Origin: Clostridium zeae
GTDB lineage: Bacteria > Bacillota > Clostridia > Clostridiales > Clostridiaceae
Reading direction: 5' to 3'
DNA: 64,000 nt
Assembly: GCF_017312485.1 (NCBI RefSeq)
Contig: NZ_BMBA01000002.1
Span: forward strand, 1,168,635 to 1,232,634
Translations under genes and position numbers: made by a program
Shown: piece by piece, positions 48,465 to 56,895 of the stretch
How positions within the stretch are numbered: position 1 is the stretch's first letter
How the letters are laid out: every line of letters starts with the position of its first letter
Notes under the pieces: model-generated
The model's database searches: none
Seen by the model: the letters and a program-made list of their open reading frames with translations, nothing else
Told to the model about the DNA's origin: nothing

Positions 48465-49056
48465 TTATTTTCTCCTGTACTTCTTTAAATGCATTAATTA
48501 GATTATTAATATCAGTTTTAGTGAGTTCATCGTATATCCCAACCCCATTAAGTGAGTTTATTATTTTCTCCTTTAAAGTATCTTCCCAGCTTGTATTAAC
48601 CTCTAATTTTTCTGCAAGTCGTCTATATACTAAAATGTTTTCTATTGCTTTTTCTATGTATGGTGGCAATTGTTCAGCATAATATACTGAAGCCGTCTTA
48701 CCACAATTAGGATCATATTTTGATATTGTTTGAACACGAGAATCTGCATCATTCTGAGTAATTACAATTACTTCGATAAAAGGATAATACTTTTTCAGTA
48801 TAATTTTAAACTCTTCTCCTGAAAATTTTCCAGAAGCAATTGTTCGGTTTTGAAACAGCCTCGAATCAATAAAAATAATATTTGCCGACTGCACCTTAGG
48901 ATTTCGTATCAAACTTTCATATCCATCATCAGGATTAAATTTGATCTCTAAATACTCTATTTCATATTTAGGGTTAGAATATTCTGTATCAAGATAACGC
49001 TCCAACCCAGGGTCGGGCGAATCGTCAATATATAATATATTAAATTTCTCCATCAC
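48457..49056 (-). CDS. Receiver-domain protein
   Basis: The 199-residue protein has a CheY-like receiver fold: acidic pair in ILYIDDSPD (about residue 10), probable phospho-acceptor Asp in IIFIDSRLF (about 65) and Thr in VIVITQND. It has about 75 extra residues at the C-terminus with no DNA-binding domain. GTG and ATG starts overlap at 49056/49053 behind GGAGG. It overlaps the kinase gene by 4 bases and the nuclease gene by 8, so a phospho-relay to the HNH protein is the natural reading. Confidence 0.78.
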   Translation of the reverse strand: MMEKFNILYIDDSPDPGLERYLDTEYSNPKYEIEYLEIKFNPDDGYESLIRNPKVQSANIIFIDSRLFQNRTIASGKFSGEEFKIILKKYYPFIEVIVITQNDADSRVQTISKYDPNCGKTASVYYAEQLPPYIEKAIENILVYRRLAEKLEVNTSWEDTLKEKIINSLNGVGIYDELTKTDINNLINAFKEVQEKIND

Positions 49057-51197
49057 ATTTTACCTCCCACAGAAAACTCTATAGAAAAACCATTTTCGCC
49101 ATTTATTCTAATGATCTCTCCACCAGACATCACTATAGTATTATTAACAATCCACATTCCGAGACCATGCCCATCTTTACGTGTAGTTTCATGAACTTCT
49201 AGGATTTTTCTAGGATTTGAATTATATTTTTTATCAAGTCCCTTTCCATTATCAAAATATACAAAATAAATTAAACCATTCTCTTCTCTAGCAATTATAC
49301 TTATATTAATGTGATCCATATTTTCATTCTGTTGGATACTATTTAATATTAAATTATCAAATATAACACGCAAAATATCCTCTGACATTAAAAAGCAAAC
49401 GTCTTCCTCCAATTGTAATGTGATTGACACCCAAGCATAATCTCTCTCCCATATATTTTTAGTTTTGTTAAGAAGATCCGTAATGCTTTGCCATGTAGCC
49501 TCAAATTGTTTTTTTTCCATTTCTGACAGCATTGTATTCATAAATGCTACTATTTTAGCACTCACTTCACTATTAGATTTAATCAAATGAGGGACATTTT
49601 TATATGCTTTTTCCGTTTTATCAGGTGCTAAGAGCTCATCCCACATATCGTATTCTTGAAGCGCACGAATAATATTTTCACTATTAGCTGCAATTGAATT
49701 TCGATCATTTCGCATTTCATGTGCAATAGATGATGCCTTAAGACCAGTAGTTGCAAGGACATTAAGAATTCTAACATCATACTTATAGCGTTCTTCAACA
49801 TTCGCTTTCTCGCGCTTATATTCATAGCTTTCTTTTCTGTAGCTTTTAATTTCCACTGCCAACTGTTTTGCCTCAATAGAAGTAAGTTTAGATACAGTTG
49901 CTGGATTAGAAACAACTTTATCTGATACTGGAGTAGGGTTGTTATCAGGCTCTACATTATTTTTTACATCAATTAGTCTAACAATAGCTTGACGATACCG
50001 TTCAAATTCTTTGAGCCCAGTTAAGATTATTTCAACAAATAATTGGTAATAAATATTTTCATTTAATCCTTGTCTATTTGATAAATCTTGCAGAACAACA
50101 TTTGTTTTTTTATCAATTTCAACTTTACCAGCTAACTGATTTTCACGAACTCTCCATGCACCAGTTGGGTGAGATGCCGCCGCCGGGGATTTTCTAGAGC
50201 GTTTTCCTAATCCGAGCCAGTCTTTTTTCCCTTCATAAGCTGAAATACTGAAAGCATTACGGTACAAAATTATTCCTCCTTTAAGAGGTTCGGGTAAACT
50301 TGAGTACTTATATAAAAACTTTTCCATTTCAATTGAGGTTGAATTTATATTAAAATACATTTCTGCCGAAAAATTACCGAGTTTTTTCAATTTTTCCTCG
50401 AGTTCTTCCATTGATAAATCTAATTCTTTCGAGGCCTTGAATTCATCAATCATATCTGTTTCAGCCCTAAATTTGTTAATATCAATTTGGGGACAATATC
50501 TTTTAGCTTTATCAAGAAACTCATCTGATTGTACTATAGTGGTAAGTACACATTTGTCACTATTAAACTTAAGCTGTATATTGCTTAAACAGTTTTTACC
50601 CAATTGAGGCATAGGAAAGTATCTTTCTATAACTTTTGTAAAACCTGGATGCGAAATTTCTATTTTCATTAAACTATCATTATATGTTTTAGAAATAAAA
50701 TCTGCAAGATTCTCCACTCTCTTCTTACTCCATTTTTCTCTCAAATTACCTATACTAATTTTGGTTCCACATTCATTTAAAGATTCATCTTCACTTAAAA
50801 GCGAACTGTTCCAATCGGTACTCCAAACAACCCCCACTGACCCAAATTTTTTTGAACAAATTTCAATATTTCTCCCCAATCTTGATAGTGCAAAACGACC
50901 TATACCTTTGGAACCAGCCAATACCCTTACATTATTATTTTCATCTATAACCTCATACTCTTTACTACTTTTGCCTACATGCATCCAGTGACGTTTTATA
51001 TCATCTACATTCATTCCAATACCATCATCAGTAATAATAAACTGGTTACCTTCAAAGCATAGAGTAATAAATGTTGCTTTAGCATCGTAAGAATTTTTGA
51101 CTAACTCAAGAACAGCCGATTCATCGTTAGTAAAGTTTTGAACACCAAGAAGCTCTGCTATAGTACTATCTTCAATGATATATTTTAATTGTTCCAA
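49053..51197 (-). CDS. Dual GHKL protein: MutL/Hsp90-like ATPase plus histidine kinase
   Basis: This 714-residue protein begins at TTG with GGAGG 8 bases before. Its N-terminal ATPase has N box LELVKNSYDA (about residue 32), DDGIGM (about 57) and GSKGIGRFALSRLG (about 114), as in MutL/Hsp90/MORC-type GHKL proteins. A middle region and a coiled coil (about 430-480) follow. A C-terminal histidine kinase has His in IAHEMRNDRNS (about 493), NLILNSIQQNE, FDNGKGL and GHGLGMWIV. It lacks membrane segments. It probably senses a cytosolic cue, such as altered DNA, and phosphorylates the receiver protein. Confidence 0.85.
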   Translation of the reverse strand: MEQLKYIIEDSTIAELLGVQNFTNDESAVLELVKNSYDAKATFITLCFEGNQFIITDDGIGMNVDDIKRHWMHVGKSSKEYEVIDENNNVRVLAGSKGIGRFALSRLGRNIEICSKKFGSVGVVWSTDWNSSLLSEDESLNECGTKISIGNLREKWSKKRVENLADFISKTYNDSLMKIEISHPGFTKVIERYFPMPQLGKNCLSNIQLKFNSDKCVLTTIVQSDEFLDKAKRYCPQIDINKFRAETDMIDEFKASKELDLSMEELEEKLKKLGNFSAEMYFNINSTSIEMEKFLYKYSSLPEPLKGGIILYRNAFSISAYEGKKDWLGLGKRSRKSPAAASHPTGAWRVRENQLAGKVEIDKKTNVVLQDLSNRQGLNENIYYQLFVEIILTGLKEFERYRQAIVRLIDVKNNVEPDNNPTPVSDKVVSNPATVSKLTSIEAKQLAVEIKSYRKESYEYKREKANVEERYKYDVRILNVLATTGLKASSIAHEMRNDRNSIAANSENIIRALQEYDMWDELLAPDKTEKAYKNVPHLIKSNSEVSAKIVAFMNTMLSEMEKKQFEATWQSITDLLNKTKNIWERDYAWVSITLQLEEDVCFLMSEDILRVIFDNLILNSIQQNENMDHINISIIAREENGLIYFVYFDNGKGLDKKYNSNPRKILEVHETTRKDGHGLGMWIVNNTIVMSGGEIIRINGENGFSIEFSVGGKM

Positions 51198-51198
51198 C

Positions 51199-52629
51199 TC
51201 AACTACCTCCTTTAAATTCGAAGTTATTAATGTCCTTACATGTTATTCTTAATGATTGACCACTTACACTAATACCAACTTTTTTTACATACTCCATAAA
51301 TTCAGGACTCTCCAAAATAAATCTTGCATTCTTAAGCGTAAAACTAGAGCCAGATTTTTCTGTTATATAAATTCCTGAATATGGTATAGTATCTCTATCC
51401 AATTCATAAATATCTACTTTATTTGTAACTACAGTGGAAATAAGAAGTTTTCTCTGATTTAAATGTGCAAGTGCCTGTGTGCGCCCATATTCAAACCATT
51501 GAACATTTTTATCTTTCTTTCTTTTATCAAGTTTCACAATGTATTCCTCTAAGTGTTTTGCTGCACCTGGAAAATCATCTTTAAATGTGTTGGAGTTAAT
51601 ATGTACAAGAGTGTTATCATCGTATTTGTACGGAAAAATAATATACTCTTCTCTATTATATCGAAGTGATCTAGGACTTACTGCTTTTCTTAAAATAGAT
51701 TTTTCTATTGCTTTTTCAGATATCTTATCTTTAGTAACAATAAAAGCTTCATTCAATAGTGTTGCAATAACTATAGACGCATTAAAAACATCGCCAAACC
51801 TTATAGTATTAGTATCCCTTATTATGCTGTTAGAGAACATCCATTTTCCATTAAGTTGTTTTCTTTGAATTAGCAATTCAGTCTGTTCCGTTTCGTTCCT
51901 ATAACAAATATATTCTTTTTGATTTGTTCGATCATAAAGAAAGATACTAGTTGATGTTAAAACCCCTTGAAAAATTTGTTGAGATGGGTAATCTAATATG
52001 GTTGAGATATGTTCTTTCAATGCATGTCTCAGTTTATTTGCAAATACATTTTTATAAATATTGCTAGGAACTAATTGAACTAATTTTCCACTTGTGCTTA
52101 ACAGTTGAATACCAGCTTCTATGAAAGCATAGCAATAATCAAATTTTCCGACAGAACATGTTACAAATGACTCTTTAATCTGCTTCTTACTATCTTCATC
52201 AATCTCTTTGTAGGTAATATATGGTGGGTTTCCTATTATTAAATCAAAGCTTAGATCGGTTTCCCACGTCAAGGCATTATCGTTATATAAACTCCATTCA
52301 ACTGGAGGTAATTTATAATATGCAACTATAGCATTTAGCTCTTCCTTACATTTATAAAACAGCTCATTGTCAAGTTCTATTCCATAAATATCTTTTCCAA
52401 GGTTCTCAGAAATTATTTCAAATGGAATATTATCATTTAAGCAACTATCAATATACCTTATTACAATAGCTTTTAATATATTTCCTGTTCCAAAAGAATT
52501 TTCAAGAACTCGACGTCCCAATAAGTTTGTTGTATATCCGGCCAGATCTAACATAGTATCCACCATTGATTGTGGTGTGAATATCTGGCATTTTTTCTTA
52601 TTCTTTTTGTTGTCAAATATAAAACTCAT
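51199..52629 (-). CDS. N6-adenine DNA methyltransferase (Eco57I/TaqI-like)
   Basis: The 476-residue enzyme has motif X-like QIFTPQSMVDTML (about residue 15), SAM motif I ENSFGTGNIL (about 45) and catalytic motif IV IIGNPPYITY (about 130), followed by a long target-recognition region. There is no attached nuclease. It is the first gene of the cassette, one base from the GHKL gene, behind GAGGTAAATC. It probably marks self DNA for the HNH nuclease; the recognised sequence is unknown. Confidence 0.88.
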   Translation of the reverse strand: MSFIFDNKKNKKKCQIFTPQSMVDTMLDLAGYTTNLLGRRVLENSFGTGNILKAIVIRYIDSCLNDNIPFEIISENLGKDIYGIELDNELFYKCKEELNAIVAYYKLPPVEWSLYNDNALTWETDLSFDLIIGNPPYITYKEIDEDSKKQIKESFVTCSVGKFDYCYAFIEAGIQLLSTSGKLVQLVPSNIYKNVFANKLRHALKEHISTILDYPSQQIFQGVLTSTSIFLYDRTNQKEYICYRNETEQTELLIQRKQLNGKWMFSNSIIRDTNTIRFGDVFNASIVIATLLNEAFIVTKDKISEKAIEKSILRKAVSPRSLRYNREEYIIFPYKYDDNTLVHINSNTFKDDFPGAAKHLEEYIVKLDKRKKDKNVQWFEYGRTQALAHLNQRKLLISTVVTNKVDIYELDRDTIPYSGIYITEKSGSSFTLKNARFILESPEFMEYVKKVGISVSGQSLRITCKDINNFEFKGGS

Positions 52630-52699
52630 GATTTACCTCAATATGATAGATTTGAAATGTTCCATTCTGGATTTACCGTGTTGGTTTAAGCTATTTGGA

Positions 52700-52755
52700 A
52701 ATGGTTCCTACAAATAATTTGCAATGATTTCTACCATTACAGCATAGGAACCATT
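52700..52755. promoter_or_regulatory. Spaced inverted repeat in the methyltransferase leader
   Basis: AATGGTTCCTA and TAGGAACCATT are perfect 11-base arms 34 bases apart, 70-125 bases upstream of the methyltransferase start. It could be a controller site or an RNA hairpin. Confidence 0.5.
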
Positions 52756-53805
52756 CCGATAATACTTATCAAATACTTCTTAATATATTTTTAGATTATT
52801 AAATTTTACATTGCTTTGTAGATAACCACTCCGCACCAAAAAAGGTTTAGAATCAGTCACTAATGCTAATTAACCATAAACAAAAAGTGGAATAATCCTA
52901 CACTCTCTATTGGACGCAATCGTTTTTTACTAAATTCCTTGATAAGGTTATTCATAAGTTTCATTATTATAAATAACTCAGGTCACCATTAAAGGCTCCC
53001 TTAGTATACACTAACATAACCTTTACTTCTGGTCTATCCGTTAAACAAAACTATTAATTTGCTTAGTAATGATGTACTCTGAGAAAGCTTGATTACAAAA
53101 TTCAAAAAATCATCTTGTATATACCTTAATACTCATGCCCCTGCTATACACTAACATATTTCAACAGATAATGACTCTTACTATACGTTATTATACACAA
53201 TAATCAGAACAAACATCAATATAATTTGTACATCAAGTCCATATTGCTAAGGAGTAATATAGTTAATAACGAAATGTACATTACATCAGTCTTATCATTT
53301 CAATTTATGATTCTCAATAAATAAAACTTAAAAATTTATATTTTTTATTCTTAATATAAATATACTCCTAACAATAAAAATATTTAAATTTGTATTTTAA
53401 ATACCATCTAAATCACCATGTATTGAATCTTCTGTTATCTTAATTATTCCAGTTCCTTTTTTCTCATCTGTAATACTTTACAACTTACTGATAATTTTCT
53501 AATAAAAAAGCACTCTTTTACACATTATATTTATTGTGTAATTTAATATTTCTAAATTTAAAATATATCATATTGCTATTAAATGGCGTAAAAAGCAAAT
53601 AATAATACAATACAGTTAATTTTCATCATGATATTACATGATAAAATAATGCCTCCAAGTAAGCTATAAAATACAGTAAAATTTAAATCAACGAACTCCA
53701 GGAACACAAGAATTTTATAAATAATAATTGTATTTTTTAGCTTGCAGCATTATCATCTAGTTAAATTTCATTATTGTCGGAACTACCCACACCCATCAAA
53801 AAATA

Positions 53806-53871
53806 TGAACCGCCTGTAAGCAGCTATTTAAGCCACCTACAGGCGGTTCATGAATTCTAAGATGGAGGCGA
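53806..53871 (-). repeat. tmRNA 3'-end and terminator copy B, att-like
   Basis: TGAACCGCCTGTA/TACAGGCGGTTCA terminator with the inner AGCTATTTAAGCCAC, homologous to the tmRNA terminator at 56842-56886. ATGGAGGCGA then follows, the last bases of tmRNA. The flank beyond (to about 53905) matches copy C. It now terminates the TPR operon. Confidence 0.65.
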
Positions 53872-53954
53872 AGCGCTACTTTAAAAATCCACTAATTTAA
53901 GTATGTTACTTACTAATGAAACAACACTTGTTCATTATCATCATCCTGAACAAC

Positions 53955-54893
53955 CTATTCCTGAGTAAAACAATTTAATAGATTTGCTGCTTTTATTGTA
54001 TACTTATTATTTTCATCTAAGTATTTTACCATATCTTGATGTATATATGTCAAAACCCTATATCCGTCTTCTAGCTCACCCATTTTGATATAATTTACAG
54101 CGATATCATAGCTTTGTTTCAAAGTACGTTCGTCATTATCTCCATAAGCAGTAAATGCAATAAAATATCCTTTTGAAAAGCAACTATTCGCTTCTTCATA
54201 TTTATTAATTCTTGAATATGAAGCACCTAAGTCTAAACACGCGCTAATAATAGCATCCCTTTTTGATGGATCAACATTAAAATTATCCACTGTAATTATT
54301 TTTTCATATATATTTGTATGTTCTTCTAATAAGTGATCTAAAGTAACAATTTGCATTTTTATAGCATCTTCATGTTGTTCTAAAACACTATACAGTGAAC
54401 CTAATATTCCAACAATTTCATAATAAGTATCATATATTAATACTTCATTTGTTTTATAAGATTCACTTTCATCACATATATCAATAAGTAGATTTTCTAA
54501 AACATCAACTGCCCGTATATATATTTCTTCACTAATATATAATCTCACTAAACGCAGCTTCACATCAACAACTAACTCGTACTTTTTACCAAATTGATTT
54601 TGAAATTTTTCTGCCACACTTTCAAAAACTTCTATTGCCTTTTCTAATTCTCCTATTTCTGCATAAACTTGTCCAAGTACATATTTTGAGAAAATAGTGT
54701 CTATATGCTCTTCTCCAGCTACTTCATCATACTTTTTGCACAATAATTGCAGTAGTGGAATACACTCACTATACTTATTCTGTTTAAGATATTCTCTCAC
54801 CATTCCAAAAAGCATATTTAATCCGTCTAAAGTTTTATACAATTCCTCAAAATTATTTAACTGCCCCTTAAAATGTGAATCTTCTTTCATCAT
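53955..54893 (-). CDS. Tetratricopeptide-repeat protein
   Basis: The 312-residue protein is built of helical pairs with TPR spacing (KYVLGQVYAEIGELEKAIEV about 70-89; LDLGASYSRINKYEEANSCF about 225-244; YDIAVNYIKMGELEDGYRV about 262). It has no signal or catalytic domain, so it is a binding scaffold or sensor. It overlaps the small gene before it by 4 bases and ends a three-gene operon. Its ligand and role are unknown. Confidence 0.82.
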   Translation of the reverse strand: MMKEDSHFKGQLNNFEELYKTLDGLNMLFGMVREYLKQNKYSECIPLLQLLCKKYDEVAGEEHIDTIFSKYVLGQVYAEIGELEKAIEVFESVAEKFQNQFGKKYELVVDVKLRLVRLYISEEIYIRAVDVLENLLIDICDESESYKTNEVLIYDTYYEIVGILGSLYSVLEQHEDAIKMQIVTLDHLLEEHTNIYEKIITVDNFNVDPSKRDAIISACLDLGASYSRINKYEEANSCFSKGYFIAFTAYGDNDERTLKQSYDIAVNYIKMGELEDGYRVLTYIHQDMVKYLDENNKYTIKAANLLNCFTQE

Positions 54894-55225
54894 TTGTTTT
54901 CATCACTCGATAACTTTTTCTTTATTTCTATATCACTTATTTCACACTCTTCTCCATTAATTACAATATAATTCTTTTTTCTATCCTTAAGTTTATCATA
55001 AAGCCAACTACTTAAAATGCTTATTGCCACATTCGACCCCACAGTAATACATATTTCTATAGCCTGTCCTAAATCTGGCATAAAATTAAAATCATCTGGA
55101 GGCAGCACTTGAATGATTGCATTTTCCTTTTCGTTAACCACTATTTGTCCTACATCATTCATAGCTTTACTTAGAAATTCTGGTACCTTTTCTCCATTCA
55201 TTAATGGAATTTGAATCATTTTCAT
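54890..55225 (-). CDS. Small protein with putative membrane segment, unknown function
   Basis: This 111-residue protein is read from the ATG at 55225 because GGAGG is placed correctly; an earlier in-frame start has no site. The central AIEICITVGSNVAISILSSW (about residues 62-81) is a possible single membrane helix or a buried glycine-zipper-like helix. The C-terminus is charged. I do not recognise the family. It is tightly packed between the peptidase (stop 2 bases before) and the TPR gene. Confidence 0.65.
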   Translation of the reverse strand: MKMIQIPLMNGEKVPEFLSKAMNDVGQIVVNEKENAIIQVLPPDDFNFMPDLGQAIEICITVGSNVAISILSSWLYDKLKDRKKNYIVINGEECEISDIEIKKKLSSDENK

Positions 55226-55227
55226 TA

Positions 55228-56568
55228 TTATTTCCTCCATATTTTCCTTTTTATTTCATCATCAGAAAGTGAATCCATATAAGCCTTCATTCTTCGTACA
55301 AAATCTTCTGCATAATTCATCAATTTTGTATCTATATTTCCATCATAGAATTGTTTAATATTCATCCTACGCAATAGTGCAGTAGGATGAGTATTCTTTG
55401 ACCTCTTGATTTCTTTATCCATAACTTTTAGTATTCTTTGGTAAACAAAATCAAACATTTCAAAAAAAGTAAAAAGTAGTTCAATATCTTCAATTTTCCT
55501 ATTTCTTAAATCATGTAACTGGATATTATTATAGTCCTTTTGATTTTTACAATCTTCCTTATTTATCCTTATCGCTCTAGCTTCTGATTTTCTAATCCAA
55601 TTCAGAGCAAAATTATCAGCTTCATACTCATTTTTAAAAGATTGCTCCATTTCCTCATTGGTTTTAATTTCATCCTGTGTTTTGTGTTTGAGAAGTATAT
55701 GTCCATATTCATGTGCCATCATAAAATCTACTTGATTCATAATAATTTCCTTTATAATAAAAATGTCTGCTTTATCAAAAAGCATTGCAGAAGGTGGTAA
55801 ATTTGAAACACTTCCGTTATTTCTCAAAATATCAACAATAACTATAAATAAATTAGTACATGTTATTACTGGCTCAGTAATCTCTATAAAACAAGATTCT
55901 TCATTGTATCTCTTTACACGATATCCACACAAAATCATTTTTATCCATTCCATAAGATATACATATACTCCATAATCCATAAATATCATCCTGCTATCTC
56001 TTTGTGATTTACAATGGGCTTGTATATCGTTAGTTTTTATCATACCACACTCAATGTGCCTTATCTCTGATAGATCATACCCTTCTGGTATTGATGCTAG
56101 TAAATTAACTTGCTCATTTCGTAACCAATATGGCATACCATAAATCATATATTTTTTCCCATATACTTTTCTATTAGCAAAATACCTACTTACCATATTC
56201 CATCTAAGATTAGCCTCTGCACACTCCTTCAAATGCGTTATAAAAAATATATCCATTTTCCAGCTTACTACAAACATAGAACGTATATTAAGTAATAAAA
56301 TATCCTCTTCACTATACTGTTTACCATTCATTGCTATGCAACTTACCATTAATTCAAGGTCCTTATTTTCTACAACTTTAGCGTAGTCAATAGATTGTAA
56401 TAATTCAAGGTCTATCCCAATTTCTTTTGACATATATCGACTTACATCCTTATATGTTTTGAACATTTCAGCAAACAATAAGTCTATTCCACTTTTTTCA
56501 ATTATCATTTCAGCATTCTCATGCATATCTTCTTTAACAATGTCATCTATTAAGTCTTGGTTATTCAT
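55228..56568 (-). CDS. Zinc metallopeptidase (HEYGH gluzincin type)
   Basis: The 446-residue protein has the zinc motif MMAHEYGHILLKH (about residues 281-293) and a downstream EYEADNFALNWI (about 310) that supplies the third ligand, as in M48 and ImmA/IrrE-like peptidases. No membrane helix or signal is obvious, so it is probably cytosolic. The long N-terminal half is unfamiliar. It leads a three-gene operon and could be a regulated effector or a repressor-cleaving protease; the substrate is unknown. Confidence 0.8.
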   Translation of the reverse strand: MNNQDLIDDIVKEDMHENAEMIIEKSGIDLLFAEMFKTYKDVSRYMSKEIGIDLELLQSIDYAKVVENKDLELMVSCIAMNGKQYSEEDILLLNIRSMFVVSWKMDIFFITHLKECAEANLRWNMVSRYFANRKVYGKKYMIYGMPYWLRNEQVNLLASIPEGYDLSEIRHIECGMIKTNDIQAHCKSQRDSRMIFMDYGVYVYLMEWIKMILCGYRVKRYNEESCFIEITEPVITCTNLFIVIVDILRNNGSVSNLPPSAMLFDKADIFIIKEIIMNQVDFMMAHEYGHILLKHKTQDEIKTNEEMEQSFKNEYEADNFALNWIRKSEARAIRINKEDCKNQKDYNNIQLHDLRNRKIEDIELLFTFFEMFDFVYQRILKVMDKEIKRSKNTHPTALLRRMNIKQFYDGNIDTKLMNYAEDFVRRMKAYMDSLSDDEIKRKIWRK

Positions 56569-56841
56569 TTGTTAAATCCCCACCCAAAAATTCGCTAATT
56601 AAAAATTTTATTATTTAATAAGTAATACCGCTTAAGGTCACACTAACTACTCATTAGCTTAATTGTTAATGAAGTGTCAGTAGAAGACTTTATTTCTTCT
56701 TTATCTAAGTTTTGTCTTTTAGATACTTATTTTTTTATTTATAATTATAATCCACTGTACAACTTTTGGCAAATAACAACCATTTTTTTTGCAATGTTTC
56801 ATTAAAACAATTTGGTGGAGCTACCCGTAACAATAAAAAAT
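56569..56841. other. Promoter region of the peptidase operon
   Basis: An AT-rich spacer between the tmRNA terminator and the peptidase gene. No gene is seen. Confidence 0.45.
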
Positions 56842-56889
56842 ACGACCACTTGTAGGTAGCTATTTAAGCCACATACAAATGGTCGTGGA
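56842..56889 (-). terminator. Rho-independent terminator of tmRNA
   Basis: ACGACCATTTGTATGTGGC and GCTACCTACAAGTGGTCGT arms (minus strand) with the loop TTAAATA and a T-run. Copy B at 53.8 kb is its homologue. Confidence 0.85.
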
Positions 56890-56895
56890 TTTATA

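Larger units (their letters stand above)
52630..53954. other. 1.3 kb gene-free spacer between the two cassettes
   Basis: Very AT-rich, with stops in all frames. It holds the leader inverted repeat, two exact copies of TATACACTAACATA (53005-53018 and 53145-53158; a related sequence near 53181) and tmRNA-end copy B at its right end. A 32-codon minus-strand frame (start near 52965) lacks a ribosome site and is not called. Confidence 0.55.

Noticed and set aside
52850-52965. 32-codon minus-strand frame in the long spacer
   Set aside because: There is no ribosome site and it is too short and isolated to support.
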